A stretch of 64,000 bases of DNA, taken from contig JBOZIK010000001.1 in NCBI GenBank assembly GCA_051453625.1, forward strand, positions 81,200,198-81,264,197, in the 5' to 3' direction. The number at the start of each line of letters is the position of its first letter. The first letter of the stretch is position 1. This document shows positions 34,461 through 47,502 of the stretch, in pieces. This DNA is from Welwitschia mirabilis. Lineage: Eukaryota; Gnetophyta; Gnetopsida; Welwitschiales. The translations under genes and the position numbers were made by a program. The notes below the pieces were generated by a model that was not told the DNA's origin, made no database searches, and worked only from the letters and a program-made list of their open reading frames with translations.

Positions 34461-35219
34461 CATAACCTAGTACCTATAATCTTAAGTAGAGGAGTTACCC
34501 TAACTTTTATTGAAAAGAAGATAATTCATATAGTTAAAATTAAAACAAACAGCCAAGAAATATCATTTTTCTTATCATTCTTTTATCCCTTTCCATCAGA
34601 CTATTAAAATCTATCTTCATCCATTTCTTTCAAAGAATCTTAAAAACATTCATGAAATTCTAGATCTAGCTCAACTGTGATCATGAATAAAATATCAAGC
34701 AACACATCTCCTTCTTAAAAAAACCTTAGCAAATCACTCAATACCTCACTCATGTTCTTCAATAACTTCAACAAACCCAAACGCATGTTCTCTCTTCTCT
34801 AAACTAAAAATAACTAAATAAACATCCCATCATCTTGTAGCTAAATCTAAAAGGAATTAGGTTCATAAAATGGGTATAGACCTCACACATAGAAGAGACT
34901 AAGTCCATTCACCTTAGGAGTAAAAATGAATTAGATAATTCATTTGAGAAAAACAAGATTAAGAAAAAATCAACTTCTATAGGTAAAGTGTAAAAAAAAT
35001 GAAATAATAGAGAAATTGTTGCCTATTTACAAAGCACTTTTGCCTTTTTTCTAACATCTTAAGAAGGATAATATCATAAAAAATAATTAGAGGATTTAAA
35101 ATATTTAAAGAAATTAAGATAAATATACCCTTTTTATCATCCATTATGTAAGTCCCTTCTTATGCAAAGTCCCTGAAAGGCATGTTATAGTGAAAAGACC
35201 CATGAATGTAAACAGTAAA

Positions 35220-35570
35220 GCAATTCTAATGCAGCAAACAAGTGCAATCCTTTAAAAATTAATATTCATATAATATAAAATCTTTGAATGCTCCATAATT
35301 TCCATTACCATAGAAAATAACCAATTTAACTAAGCCTTGTTATACTTAAGAACTAGTGTAAACCTGCTTCCTTATGGAACCTATAAAAAATTAGGCCTGA
35401 AAAGACTTATAAAAATAAAAATCCAACTCTAACTCATAGATAATTCTCCAAAAATATCATTAGGAATTATTGATAATGTTTATATTAGGATAGATAGTTA
35501 TATCTTCAAAGTATATTTTATAGTTTTGGATATGAAAAACATAATTAACTAGTTAGCATCAGTAACTTGG
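35220..35570 (+). pseudogene. Aspartic protease pseudogene of element B
   Basis: From 35340 the frame reads LYLRTSVNLLPYGTYKKLGL, matching the Athila-type active-site block D-L-G-A-S-V-N-L-L-P with the catalytic Asp replaced by Tyr and Gly-Ala by Arg-Thr. It continues with SPKISLGIIDNVYIRIDSYI and FIVLDMKN, as in the family (RGIIEDVLVKVDKF ... DFIVLDMEE). Upstream, ILMQQTSAIL and ISITIENN fit the conserved linker before the protease. It would cut Gag-Pol if intact. The loss of the catalytic Asp and the stops make it inactive. Confidence 0.85.
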
Positions 35571-35779
35571 AAAGACATTTCCTAGCATCCGTAAATGCCT
35601 TAATCAATTCTAGAAATGGTTAAATGAAAGTATCATTTTGTATTATGATGATATAATTAAATGTTTTTAATTTCATGAAATTTCTTTTTAATAATAATAG
35701 AGTAGAATACATGAACAATATAGAAAGCCTTCTCAATAACCAAGCATTCTCCACTTACTTTAATAAGAACAATGTCTTA
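35571..35779 (+). other. Linker between protease and RT of element B
   Basis: No readable motif. Continuous with the flanking pol domains. Confidence 0.5.
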
Positions 35780-37340
35780 GACTTTTCCTAAGAGTATGAA
35801 TCATATACTATTACTCAAGATGAAACCCATTTAGAACTTAAAACTATTTCAAAAGAATTCAAATATTATTTCTTAAGAGAAGATTCCACCTTTATATTAG
35901 TAACAAATTTTCTCTTATTAACATCCTAAGAAACCGAGTGTCTAAAAAAATAGAAGCAGTAGGATACTTTTTGACATTAGGAGAATTGATTATAGCATTT
36001 ACATGGATTATATTTACTTAGAAAAAAATGTTGAGTCATCTATAAAATCCCAATGAAGGGTAAACCCAACCCTTAAATAGGTAGTGAAAAATGAAGTGAT
36101 GAAAATCTTAGATAATAGAATCGTTTACCCCATCTTAAACTATAAATGGCTAAATTCAATTCTAGTAGTAAAAAATAAATCCAAAATTACTCTAGTATGA
36201 AATGAATACAATTAATTTATCCTTACTAGATCTATAATTAAATATAAAATGTTTATAAATTGTATAAAATTAAATTTCATCTCAAGAAAGGATCATTTTT
36301 CTCTTCTATTTTCTAATTAAATCTTAGAACAATTTGTGGGACATTCTTTTATTACACACTAGATGAGTATTTAGAGTATAATCAAATAACAATCATCATT
36401 AGAAACAAACATAAAACCACCTTCACCTACTCATATGGATCCGTTACTTATGAAAGAATGTCTTTTGGTTTGTGTAATTCTCTTATGACATTTTAATGTT
36501 GCATACTTAAAATTTCCTTTAATTTATTATACTAATCTATTGAAATATCTATGAATGATTTCTCTATCTATAAGGTCTCTTTCAATCATTTTCTTTACAA
36601 CCTAGAGCTTTTCCTTATGTGATGTATAGAAAAACACTTTATATTTAATTAGAAAAAAATATTTTGTTAATGATCAATAAAGGAATAGTCTTAGGATATA
36701 TTATCACTTTATAAGGAATTCAAGTAGATCCTATAAATGTTTTTCTAATCATACATTCATTTATTCCACAAAATCATAAAGATATTAAATCCTTTGTAAA
36801 ACATATAGTATATTAAAAAGGTTTATTAAAGAGTTTATTAAAATCTGCAAACCACTTTATGACCTCCTAAGAAAGGATGCCCATTTTAATTAAAATCATA
36901 AGTGTTAAAAAGTTTTTTGATAAAATTAAGAAAAAACTTAACTTCACTCCTATCATTCAACCATCTGATTGAAAGTTACCCTTTGAAATTATGTGTGATG
37001 CTAGCGATTATGTAGCTAAAGCTATATTAGGATAAAAGATAAATACAAAACCAACCATAATCAATTATTCTAGTAAAACACTAAGTAGTACTCAACTAAA
37101 CTACACTATCACTAAAAAAGTAGCTTCTCATCATACTATTTATTTTAGAAAAATTTAGGTAATATTTGTTAGGCTCTAAGATAATCTACACATATCACAT
37201 AATCCTTAGATATCTATTTGCTAAAAAAAATTTAAAACCTAAATTAATCAAATGGGTCTTACTTTTTTAGAAGTTTGTTTTTGAAATTAAGAATAAAATG
37301 AATTCGTTAATGTAGTTGTAAATCATCTTACATGAATAAC
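35780..37340 (+). pseudogene. Reverse transcriptase / RNase H pseudogene of element B
   Basis: Motifs in order: VNPTLK-VVKNEVMKILDN and IVYPIL near 36060-36140; TRSIIK; RKDHFSLLF near 36280; LDEYLEYNQI near 36360-36390; KTTFTYSYGSVTYERMSFGLCNS near 36410-36480; IFMNDFSIY near 36545-36575, where the first catalytic Asp of MDD is Asn. RNase H near 36970-37110 reads PFEIMCDASDY, AILG, INYSSKTLSSTQLNYT. MGLTFLEVCF and DDTFPYEYLF follow near 37250-37400, the Athila-type linker to integrase. Stops and frameshifts are frequent, many of them Gln or Trp codons turned to stops. Confidence 0.92.
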
Positions 37341-37559
37341 CCAAAAAATGGTGCAAACATCCCTCTCCATTGATGATACCTTTCCTTATGAATACCTCTT
37401 CTAAGTTTTAGAAATACCTTAGTTTGTTGATTCTGCAAACTACTTAGTTTTCAAGGTTATTTCCTTTACTAGATCTTTAATGATTAAAAAAGATTCTTCA
37501 GTTAGGCTAAATTATTGTTTTGAGATAGCCCTTACCTATTTAAGTATTTATTACATTAA

Positions 37560-38530
37560 GTCATATTTAAATGTATCCCTAAATATAAAATTTAAAACAT
37601 TCCTAAGAATTTCTATTTTAAGGTTTGTAGTACCCATTATTCTCCTAACAAAATTATCATGAAAATTTTATAATTTGATTTTTATTGGTCATCCACTTTT
37701 AAGGACTTCTACCTCTATTGTAAAACTTACAAAATTGTAAAAACCTTGGTAGTCTTTTATAAAATAATATTATGCCTTTAAACTTCATTCACATCATTAG
37801 ACCCTATGATATTTAGGGTATTAACCTTCAAGGCTCATATCCTTATTCAAATACATTATTATATTCTTGTTTATATTAATTATGTTACTAAATAAGTAGA
37901 ATCATGCACATGTCAATTGAATGATGCTTAAACCATAGAGAAGTTCTATAAAAAAAATTATTTTAATGAGATTTTATAGTTCTCAAGTTTTGATTAGCAA
38001 TCATGGAACACACTTTTACAATAAAAAATTTAATAATCTTCTTGCTAAGTATGAGGTTACTCATAAAGTTACATCACCTTATCATCCCTAAACTAGAAAT
38101 CATGTTAAAGTTATAAATACATAAATTAATAACATTTTATATAAGATAGTAAACTTAATCAAAAAAATTGGTCTTTTAAGCTTAATGACATTTTATGACC
38201 CTATCGATCAAGTTATAAGACACCTTTAGAAATGTTTTCGTTTAGGTTATCCTATGAAATACTTATCATTTTTGAATAAAACATGAATAAAAAGAATATT
38301 AATATATTAAAGACATGAATTTAAACCTTCATTAAGGAAGAAAAGGACCATTGAACTCAATGAGTTAGATGAAATTAGGAATGATGCTTATGAGAATATG
38401 AAAATCAACAAATAAAGGATGAAGAACTTTCATGATCAAAATGTCCTTAGAAAAATATTTTAAGAAGGAAAAATAGTTTTCCTATATAACTCATAATTAT
38501 ATTTTTCCTAAGAAAATTAGTTTTGAAGTG
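37560..38530 (+). pseudogene. Integrase pseudogene of element B
   Basis: The catalytic core begins near 37770 with MPLNFIHIIRPYDI then GINLQGSY, corresponding to the family block PLN-I-E-FDVWGIDFMGPF with the first Asp mutated. LLAKYEVTHKVTSPYHP is near 38040-38090 and YRSSYKTPLEMF near 38208-38240. The C-terminal tail DEIRNDAYENMKINK, FHDQNVLRK and EGKIVFLYNS runs to about 38490. This domain order is that of Athila integrases, which insert the cDNA into chromosomes. The open frame at 37480-37662 is a shadow. Confidence 0.88.
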
Positions 38531-39943
38531 GAAATATCTATATTTAATAAAGAAGGTTTTTTGGGGTGTTGTATTTATAATTAGAAACTTTAAAAATTAC
38601 TAACAATTTAAAGTTAATAAATATTATTTTAAACATGATAAATCTGGGTTAATTTCCTTTAATAAAAATAAATAATAAGTAATCTCATAATCATTTAAAT
38701 AATTGTTATGATTAAATATACTTATGAATTTTGAAGAAAATGTTATTCTTATTTTAGGATTGATCATTAATTTACATTTACTAAGGTCTTCGATTACAAT
38801 AAAATAGGGCTAAAAAGGTGAAATCTACCTTCATCATATGTTGCTTATGTTTAAAGCTTTTGATGTGGATAATATTTTTTAATTACGATAATACATTAAT
38901 AACCCCTCTAATGTGAAAAAAATTAATATAAGAAGAGGAGAAAAAGAAAAATAATATCTTTTCTCTAAACACATGTCTAATTAATCGCTTAATTAAGTTT
39001 ATTTAACTACATTTAGGCTATGAACACTTGCTAGCAATGTAGCTCTAATGATCTTATTATGAAATAATTAATTGCATTAAGGATATAAATACTCATTGGC
39101 AATGCAATACAAATTTCTACACGAAGTAACATGCTTATATTTAATGGAAGAAGATGTTATAACACTTAATACTCAATGTGATTAAAAATTCTTAAGGTTA
39201 AGAAAATATATTTTGATAGAAAATGAAAATAATGGAAATAAAAATATAGGATTTTAAGGCCTTCTAAGTTTTATTATCTTTTAACTTTCATACTTAATAT
39301 TTATTATGATTTCTTAAAATCTTATATGTTTTTTGATCAATACTATGCATATTTGATATTGAGATCCATTAAGAATTACAAAATATAGTAAAGGTTATTG
39401 ACTTAGGTAAGTTTTCTCCTTTATCCATTAGTTATATAATTGGGTCCTTTTGTTTTTGATCCCCATTACGCATTCCACTTCATCTTCATTTCATGGAAAA
39501 TAAAATCATAAGGCATAAACTATTTTTATAGATTGAGGTTTTAGTTGGCATTTTTAGGAAGAAATAGAAGCTTGCATTAGATAATTTTTCATTTTTATAG
39601 TTTATTTGCATCACTTTATATCCTTTTCTTTTAATAAAATGACTTGTCAAGATTTTTCTAAAAATTTATTCTTAAAATGATTTTAATATTTTCTATTATA
39701 AATCTTTGAGGAGAAAGTTTTATTTTGGTTATGATATATAACATCTACTTTTCACATCATTTTTCATAGAATTTTTAAATTTTGAATTCCTTATTTTTAA
39801 AAAATTAGTTATAAATTTTGAAAAGATATCATTTTCCCACACTTAAGTATTTTTGCTTAGATAATATTTCCATATTAATCATTTCATTATCAACGTTTTT
39901 TTTAGAAGTCTAGCAAAAGTCTAGTTAAGAGATTTTTTTAAAA
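38531..39943 (+). other. 3' noncoding region of element B
   Basis: No frame with recognisable motifs. Some Athila elements carry an env-like gene here, but I see no signal peptide or membrane pattern that would support one. A purine-richer stretch (AAGTCTAGTTAAGAGA, 39918-39933) precedes the 3' LTR and could be the polypurine tract. Confidence 0.5.
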
Positions 39944-41270
39944 TGTAAAAATTGTTATTCTAATCAGCTTATTTAATTAACTTAGCTTAATAAAAGATAT
40001 TAGTATAACTAATTTATGATAAATTATTTTTTCTTCTGCTTTTTAGTTTTATCTATGAACTTATCATCTTCTCATGACATTTTCAAGATATTTATCTCAT
40101 TTTAAAGAACATGATAGAATATGATGATTATCTATCTTAAAGTGTTACCATCACTGTCTAGATCATTAGTGCTACTAATTCTTCTATGCTAAATACTTCA
40201 CATCTCACATTCTAAACTTATCATAAAAAGTTCAATTAAATGTAATTATGATCTTAAATAGATTTTACCTTTAGAATAACTAACCTCATAAATGACATTT
40301 GGTTATGATAATGATGATATGCAATGATATGTAACAGTGCTAAGTAAGATTATAATGGAGATACATGGTAACATCATTAGTTGACAAAAGTGGTAGTGTC
40401 CAGAAGCTAAGTATTGGACTTATCATAATGATTCATATCTAATGAAATATGATAAAGATGCTACCTAATTCTATATGACATATTTTTTAATTACTCACTT
40501 AATGCTATAAGCTAAAGGATTATGATCACCCTTTACCCCCTTCATGCTTATCTATAACAGGCCTTAACCTTCATTTATAAAATCATTTTTTAAATAAAAG
40601 AATAAAACCTTTATAACATCAAGTTGACATAGCCTTTTAAATGATTTCTTTAGAGAGTGAAATTGATTCAAGGATAGCTTACGTCCTCATCAAATTTTTT
40701 TTCTTTAATGTAATGTATTTTCTAATTTAATACATAATAGTTATTTCATTTTGATTTCAAATTACAAATAACTTTGTACTTATAATTATTAAGTAACAAA
40801 TCTAGTATCAAGTTCTATTTTCTTTTCAATGGATTATATGATTACTTATTTTAAGTCTTTTTATTTAATGGATTTTAAGTACCTTACCTTAGATCCCTCC
40901 TTTTCATACTTATTTAAGAGCTATAAAGGATCAATTAGCTATTGAGTTAACCAATATTTATATGGTGAATGAAATTATTTCACCATGACCTAAGCCATTA
41001 GTATTTGATAATTTAAAGTATGTTTTAGGAGAAGTTTAGGATATCATTAGAGTAAATAATTGCTATTGGATAAGGTGGACTAAAACTTGAAGCTTTTCTT
41101 TTCTATCTTTCTTATTAAAGTTTTAAACAATATTCTCATCTCTTTCTCATTTTTTATTTCCTTAATTATACTTTTAAAATAAATAAAAATTCTATAATTT
41201 CAATAAGCCACTTCAATTATTCTTGTGAAGAGAATGATACTAGGTACTTTCCTTGTTTTAATGTGACTCA
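39944..41270 (+). repeat. 3' LTR of element B
   Basis: A continuous LTR aligning with 25706-26440 and then 32066-32513, which shows that the LINE lies inside the 5' LTR. It also aligns, reversed, with 63028-64000. The end near GACTCA (41270) is approximate. Confidence 0.85.
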
Positions 41271-42154
41271 TTATATAATCATAAACAAGTAGAAAGAAAT
41301 CGAAAAAGAGAAGGATAAGGATTATTAAAAAAGGTAATTCATTAGATTAATAAAATGGAAAGATATGAATAAATGCATAAAAAATTCCCCTAAAACATTT
41401 ACATCTAAAAGAGATTAAGTGCATCAAATCTCAAGTACTATATTATTTTTTCATTCTTTTACTATTTCAAATTGAGGTAGGATGAAATCATGCGAAAAGG
41501 AAACAAGAAATTATTAAAGGAAGAGGAAAGCTTTGAAATTCTAGATCTATCACTTAAGAAGACAAATTGATTTTAACACTGTAAGAACTCTATAAAACAA
41601 GCCAAGTCACTACTTTAGAATATGTTTTAGGATTATCATTGCTAATTTGTTTTTACTTCATGTTATCTTGGAACTATAGATTTTGATTCTTAGATTTTTA
41701 AATTTTTACTTTAATCTATGCTTTTTATTAAATTATTCAATGATTCATTAGAGGTCCTCACTAATTAAGTAGGAGTTGTCTTATTTTATATATTAATTCA
41801 TGTGAATATTTTCAACTAAATAATAGTAAAATTTTTAACATAGTAAGGGGTTAAAATTTCATTCTTATAAGGTAAATATATTGTAAATGTGATTATAAGG
41901 TTGATATTAGTTGAAACCAGTATTTCATTAATAAATAAAACTATTTGGAGTTGTAATATAGATCTTTAAAAGTGTCTATACTAAGGTTGGAAAATCACTA
42001 TAGATCAATTCTATTTAAAATTCTCATGTGGTTTCAACATTTTAGTAGCATTTAAATTTAATAACATAGTTCATTAGATCAAATGATTCATATTTTTTTT
42101 CGTCCTTAGAGGAAATTCATGTACTAGTCCCTTTTGATTTTAATATTTCAGAAG
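41271..42154 (+). other. Presumed 5' LTR of the SIRE-like copia element (boundaries not proven)
   Basis: It lies between the 3' LTR of B and the copia primer site, so by position it should include the copia 5' LTR. No partner LTR was recognised after 50250, so start and end remain undefined. No gene visible. Confidence 0.4.
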
Positions 42155-42166
42155 TGGTATTAGAGC
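42155..42166 (+). promoter_or_regulatory. Copia primer binding site (tRNA-iMet type, one change)
   Basis: TGGTATTAGAGC against the canonical TGGTATCAGAGC: one C-to-T change. Confidence 0.85.
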
Positions 42167-42179
42167 TTAATGCTTATTT

Positions 42180-43900
42180 TAAAGGAGTAAAATTCTCAAG
42201 TAAATCATGAAGAAGTTATNNNNCACTAAATCTTTTCTCTTCAAGGGCATAAATTATGCTTATTAAAAGATATAGATGTTGGTTTACATGTAGTATTTTG
42301 AGTTTTAAGTGTGGAAAAGCATAAGAAATTGTTAAGTAAAACAAGAAGTAGTGTCACTCAACTAAAATCAAGAAAGCAATAAATCCCAAATAAAATGAGT
42401 GCTTACCTATATTATGAAAAGGTTAAAAAAACTTTTTATTATGTCATCACACTAGAATAGTCCAATAAAGTAGCTGGGTAAAAAATAGAAAAATAGGTAT
42501 GGAGCATTTTTAGAGTTACATAGAAAGACATATTAGATGTTAAGAAATCAAAATAACTGGTATGGATGAATCAATTTAAGAACTTAAAGATGAATGAAGG
42601 AAAAAGAGTACACAAATACTTCATAAGAGAAAGTAATGATGTAAATGTTATTTAAAATATAAAAGGAAATTTTTCAATATAATAAGTTATATTAAATATT
42701 ATAAATCATCTCATACTAGAATACAAGATAAAAACTACAAAAAAAAAAGAAACAAGAGATTTTATTACAATGATATTTTAAGAAGATTAGAGTTCTCTTA
42801 TAGCTTATGAAATGAATCTCATTTAGGATGAAATAATAAGATAAAATTTAATTATACCAAAAATAGGAGGTCAAAAAAATCCATAAGGAAGATAAAACCA
42901 AAATATATTTCAAGAAACGATGAACAATAAAATATGTTAAACAAGAATCAACCATTATCTCCAAACGCATTAAAAATCTTCTCTCAAGAAGAAAGTAAGA
43001 GATAGAAGAATTTTCAAGGTAGATAGGACCATTAAGTAAGGTAGGTTTAAAGGTAAGAAAATTTAATCTATTTTTAAGAATGATATTTCTAAGATGAAAT
43101 GTTAAATTTATTGGAAATGAGGATATGTAGCCTTAAAATATCTTAGTTCTAATTGTTAATGAGGTAAGAATCTAAATAAGAAATTCAAGAAGAAGAATAA
43201 ATCATTCTTTACAAATTGGAATAAAGATGGACAAGAAATAAAATAGGGAGTATTAGATAGTAATAAAGGAAATGTACATCCAACATACGTAAAAACTAAA
43301 CATGTAATAATCAATGGAAAATAGAACTTTTACTCTTGTAATAATTTAGAAGCATAAATCATGAATGAAAAAGATGAATAAAAATTAATCCTACAAGATG
43401 ATATGATTTTATTTTACAATAGTCTATTAAATTGCAAAATATTTGTATAAAAATGAAAACATTACTACATGATACATGAACTAGCCTATGGATAAAATAA
43501 GGATTCTTATTCCAACATAACAAATGAGAAATTATCCTTAAAAGATGAGATTGATAAACTAATAGACAAATTTAAGAATTTTAGATAGAAACTTTAAAAA
43601 TTAAAAGCGATCAAGGAGAAATTTATACAAGGTAGAAGAAATCTAAATATCATGCTTAGCCAAGGAAGGAGCAAACATGATATAGAGGTGTCCTTGACTC
43701 TAATGAATCTTTAATAAGAAGTATAGAAAACCCCTTTAATAAGTGGAACTATAGACCTAAATATGAATATTTTGCCTTTACTATTAATGTTATCTATTAT
43801 AGGTTTCATAAAATAGGACATTATTAAGAGACTTATCCATTCAGATTTAAGCACAAAAAACACACTTATAATAGCTAAAAGGCATAGATATGTATCAAAA
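42180..43900 (+). pseudogene. gag and spacer pseudogene of the copia element
   Basis: A first knuckle remnant at 43100-43135 reads C-stop-I-Y, W-K-stop-G-Y: the family C-X2-C-X3-GH pattern with the second Cys and the His both changed to Tyr. A charged, helical-looking spacer follows (DEIDKLIDKFKNF near 43545-43580). A second knuckle near 43790-43840 reads YYRFHKIGHY, with Cys again changed to Tyr but GH kept. Two knuckles separated by a charged spacer are typical of SIRE-type Gag. A four-base N run at 42220-42223 lies near the start. Confidence 0.7.
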
Positions 43901-43989
43901 AAATTTATGTATACAGAAAATTATAGGATAAAGTAGGTATTAAAAAGTTTTAAAGAAATTCTCACTAAAAGTGTATTATGTGTGGTGAA

Positions 43990-45300
43990 CTAGTAGATAT
44001 GGTATATGGATAATGGTTTCTCAAGATACATGACTTAAGATAAGTTACACTCTACTTCATTATAAGATAAAGGATTGGTTACCTTTGGATATAATATTAA
44101 AGCTTCCATTAAACAAGTAGAAATCATTAGAGGTTGTAAAATCTTGAAGGTGAGGATTATAGCATAATTTATTAACTATAAGTCAACTCTATGATTCAAA
44201 TTTTAACATTCTTTGTAGAAATAATACTTACACAATTGAAAAAACTAAGTTCAATGAAATATTATTTGCTGGTATTAGACAGTCAAATTTTTTTGTCACT
44301 ACATTACATAACACTTCTAACAAAATAATAAAGTGTCTTCTAGCTATTATAGGTAATATAACTCTTTAGCATAAGAAGCTTGGATGCATCAACATGGATC
44401 TTATAAAAACTTATCATCTAAAAACATGATAAAAGGCTTATCTAAACATAAAATTTCCAAGGATCATGCATGTAACACTTACCAAAAAGAAAAGTAGATA
44501 AGGGTAAGATTTGGTAAGAAGAATACTACTTCTATAATATTTCCATTTGATCTTTTAGATTTTATTGTGGTAGATCCATCACAAACTAAAAGTCTTAGTA
44601 AGTAACATTACTATCTTGCTATTATAGATGATTATTTTAGATTCACTTAGATAACCTTCCTTATGTATAATGATGAGGCATTTGACCATTTCACTAAGTT
44701 GTAGAGTAAGTTGTAAAGTGTAAAAGATTATCACATTAAAATAATCAGAGATGACAATGATGAAGAATTTAAAAGTATAAGATTTAGAGCATTTTGTGAA
44801 TTAGATGACATGCATAATTAATTTTTATCCTTAAGAATATAACAAGAAAATAAATTTGTGAAAAATAAAAATAGGAGACTTCATGAAATAGAAACAAAAT
44901 GCTTGATAACATAGAAGTTTCATATTACTTTTAGGAAAAAACCATTGATAAAACATGCTATGTTTTTAATAAAGTTCTACGAAGACCTTTCATTTTAAAA
45001 ATTTCATATAAAATTTTGCCTAACAAAAAATGATTTATAATTTTTTTTCATATATTGTATCTAAATGCTTTAAACTTGATGAAAAAGATAACATTATAAT
45101 ATTTGATTCTAAAGTTGATAAAGTATTTTATTATGGTATTATATGACTAGTAAATGAAGTAAAAACTCAATTTTAAAACATGTATCATGCTATGAGTTTT
45201 TACAATAATAAAAGTATACTTAACATAATAGTTCAACTTAAGGAAATAACATCAAGTATAAATAGTTCAAACTAGAACATAAAGAAATATCCTAGATCAA
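43990..45300 (+). pseudogene. Protease and integrase pseudogene of the copia element
   Basis: The protease active-site block at 44000-44030 reads WYMDNGFSRYMT; the copia family has WYLDSGCSRHMTG, so the catalytic D is kept but Ser is Asn. KGLVTFGYN follows. The pre-integrase motif near 44370-44490 reads HKKLGCINMDLI, KGLSKHKISKDHACNTYQKEK. The integrase core has FDLLDFIVVDPS near 44550, YYLAIIDDYFRF near 44610-44645, a VKDYHIKIIRDDNDEEFKS block (second Asp) near 44720-44770, and NKFVKNKNRRLHEIE near 44845-44895. A C-terminal FDSKVDK near 45100-45125 matches the KFDAKSD region. Many stops. Confidence 0.9.
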
Positions 45301-45641
45301 ATTGCATATATAGTAGAAGAAAATAAGTATTAAAACAATGGTCACTTGACATGAATTCATATAGAAATATTTATATTGTCTTATGAAACTATTACTTTAT
45401 ATCATAAAATAATTATTTCTCTTAAGTGACATATAAGTAATTAAAACACATGGCTTAAAATTACCTTGAAGAACCACATACATAATAGCATAATTTCAAA
45501 AGATGTAAAAATATGAATACAATAAAATATAAATATATAATTTTTTATAAACATTTACTATGATTGTAAAGATCATTTATAACTTAAATAGATAATTTCG
45601 AGGTTTAAGAAGTTAAATCACTAAAGTTAGTTTTATATAAA

Positions 45642-45704
45642 NNNNNNNNNNNNNNNNNNNNNNNNNNNNNNNNNNNNNNNNNNNNNNNNNNNNNNNNNNN
45701 NNNN
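45642..45704. other. Assembly gap (63 N)
   Basis: Unresolved bases in the region between integrase and RT of the copia element. Confidence 0.95.
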
Positions 45705-46875
45705 AAACATTTTACTCCATCCTATACAAAATGTACAACTTAGAATTAAAGATAGAACTTAAGACACAATATCCTTTTAATAGTTAAATGTAAATAAGAT
45801 TTTTACTAAATCTTGATATATTTGACTTGAAATATAGCTCTTGATTTATCATGAAATAAACTATAAAGTGATGAAACATCTAAATTAGATCCTAAATTAA
45901 TAACTAGATGATAAAATTAGCATATAAATTTTTATTATATCAAAATAATTAGTTAGTTTTAAGTTATTTTCACTAGAATAAAGAGAAGTAAAGAAGAAAA
46001 ATAAATTACAAAGAAGAAATTCAAAAAATGGACTTATAAATTATTAAAATCTCTAGAATACTCAAAATAGATGTTAAAATAGTTACTAGAACCAAACATT
46101 CAAAATCAAGTAGAATTAAGAAATATAAGAGGATGTAGAAGTGTTGCAGTGTGAATTTACATAATCTTGAATCTCTTTAAGTAAACCTATAAATCATATA
46201 ATTTGCAGAAAACACATGCTAGTATAGATGGGAGTTCACCAAAATGTTATAATATAATGAAGGCACTAGGCTTAGAGTTAGATAATTGATTTGTCAAATT
46301 ATTTTTACTCTTTTTGTTTTCTAAAAACTGAAAGGAAATAAACAAGTAAACACAATGCTAAATGGAGATGAAATGTAAGTAAATGAAAATGGATCCTACT
46401 TAGATCCTAGTATTTCTATCACAAAGACTACTTTTTTTATAATTTATATCAATTAAGAAGATCATCTACTTGTTCTTAACCAACATAAACTATGAAATCT
46501 ATCTAAGTAAGAATATGTCATGTGTAATATGAAATGAAATAAAGTGCAATGCCAATATAATACTACTGACTAAGATCAACCTTAACAAAGGTTGCCCTTA
46601 TGATCTAAATAAATCATAGATTTGTCATGTAACTATGACTAAATTAAACCATAATGGAGATTAAAATATTAGAATGAAAGAAGAAATTGTATTAATCAAA
46701 TAGTAATCAAAACAACATCCACTTACAATTAGAATAATAGCACCTCAATGGAAGAGGCATAATCTAACACCAAGGAGACTTTTTCCTATAGCACAAGATG
46801 GACCTCTTGCCATTCAATCCTTTATTACAAGTATTGGGTACAAGAAGATGGAATGAAAATAAAGGAGGGAAAGGT

Positions 46876-46884
46876 TATTTATAG
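46876..46884 (-). promoter_or_regulatory. TATA box of the family A solo LTR
   Basis: Minus-strand CTATAAATA. Element A2 has CTATAAAAG (54437) and CTATAAATA (60792) at the matching place in its LTRs. Confidence 0.65.
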
Positions 46885-47000
46885 TTTTTCACTTAAGGAA
46901 TTAGAAGCAAAACCCTAAAAGTGAGAAATGGAAACCCTAATAACCACCTAGGTTGTTTGGCCCTATTTACAATGATATTTATTGTAAACATGTAAAAACA

Positions 47001-47158
47001 GTTGTCATCTTGGCTATCATCCACATGACAAAGGGGACGATATCGCCTAATTTCTTAGTTTATGTTCCCTTGTGATACCATCAGCCTAGTGGGTTTTCCG
47101 CACATGTTTCTGATGTCATCATCCTATCTGTCATCCATTTAACTAAGCAGATGATGCC
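47001..47158 (-). repeat. Two family A cassettes in the solo LTR
   Basis: Copies at 47001-47045 (GTTGTCATCTTGGCTATCAT, then ATGACA, then GGGGACGAT) and 47112-47158 (GTCATCATCCTATCTGTCAT, then AGATGATG). A third, weaker copy at 47220-47260 keeps GTCGTCC, a CpG form that suggests the ancestral arms were GTCGTCC and GGACGAC. Confidence 0.65.
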
Positions 47159-47502
47159 CTACCATCATGTGCTTCATGTGCTATTGTTAGCATCGAAGGC
47201 TTTGTCCATGTCAGTAGTGGGGTCGTCCTTAGTATCATGGAGATAAATATGGGGAAAATGTTTTTCCTTTGCTCCTTTCTCTAAGGTAAGTCAGTCTTTT
47301 GCATCATAAAGTCCTTCTTCCAAATTTGCAGTATCATAACAAGCTCAAGAAACTATCAAAAATGTTAAGTATTACATGTTTTATTGATCATCTTATCAGA
47401 TCTTCATAGTCATCAGTATTACATCAAAACCTACATGAATGTCTTGCAAAATTACTCAAAATACACCATTAAATTCCCACAAATTGACATCATAACAAGA
47501 AG

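Larger units (their letters stand above)
25706..41270 (+). mobile_element. Element B: degenerate Athila-like Ty3/gypsy retrotransposon, interrupted by a LINE
   Basis: Order on the plus strand: 5' LTR (25706-26440 and 32066-32513, split by a LINE), tRNA-Asp-type primer site 32541-32558, leader, gag (to 34371), protease (about 35220-35570), RT and RNase H (35780-37340), integrase (37560-38530), 3' noncoding region, 3' LTR 39944-41270. The two LTRs are colinear once the LINE is removed, and both are about 1.2-1.3 kb. Protein motifs (NLLP after the protease active site, FGLCN in RT, CDAS in RNase H, an integrase tail with DEI-N-AYEN) are of the Athila type. Every frame has many stops, so the element is long dead. 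Confidence 0.9.
46142..47497 (-). repeat. Solo LTR of family A inside the copia element
   Basis: It begins TGTTGCAGTGTGAATTTA and ends GACATCATAACA, aligned end to end with both LTRs of A1 (plus-strand orientation the same, so the LTR itself reads minus). At 1356 bp it is the longest copy seen. AGAAG flanks it on both sides (46137-46141 and 47498-47502): a perfect 5-bp target duplication. There is no internal sequence. This is the product of LTR-LTR recombination after a full insertion. It separates the copia integrase from its RT. Confidence 0.95.

Noticed and set aside
38531-39943. env-like gene in element B, as in some Athila elements
   Set aside because: No frame shows a signal peptide or membrane segment series. 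Mostly noncoding in appearance.
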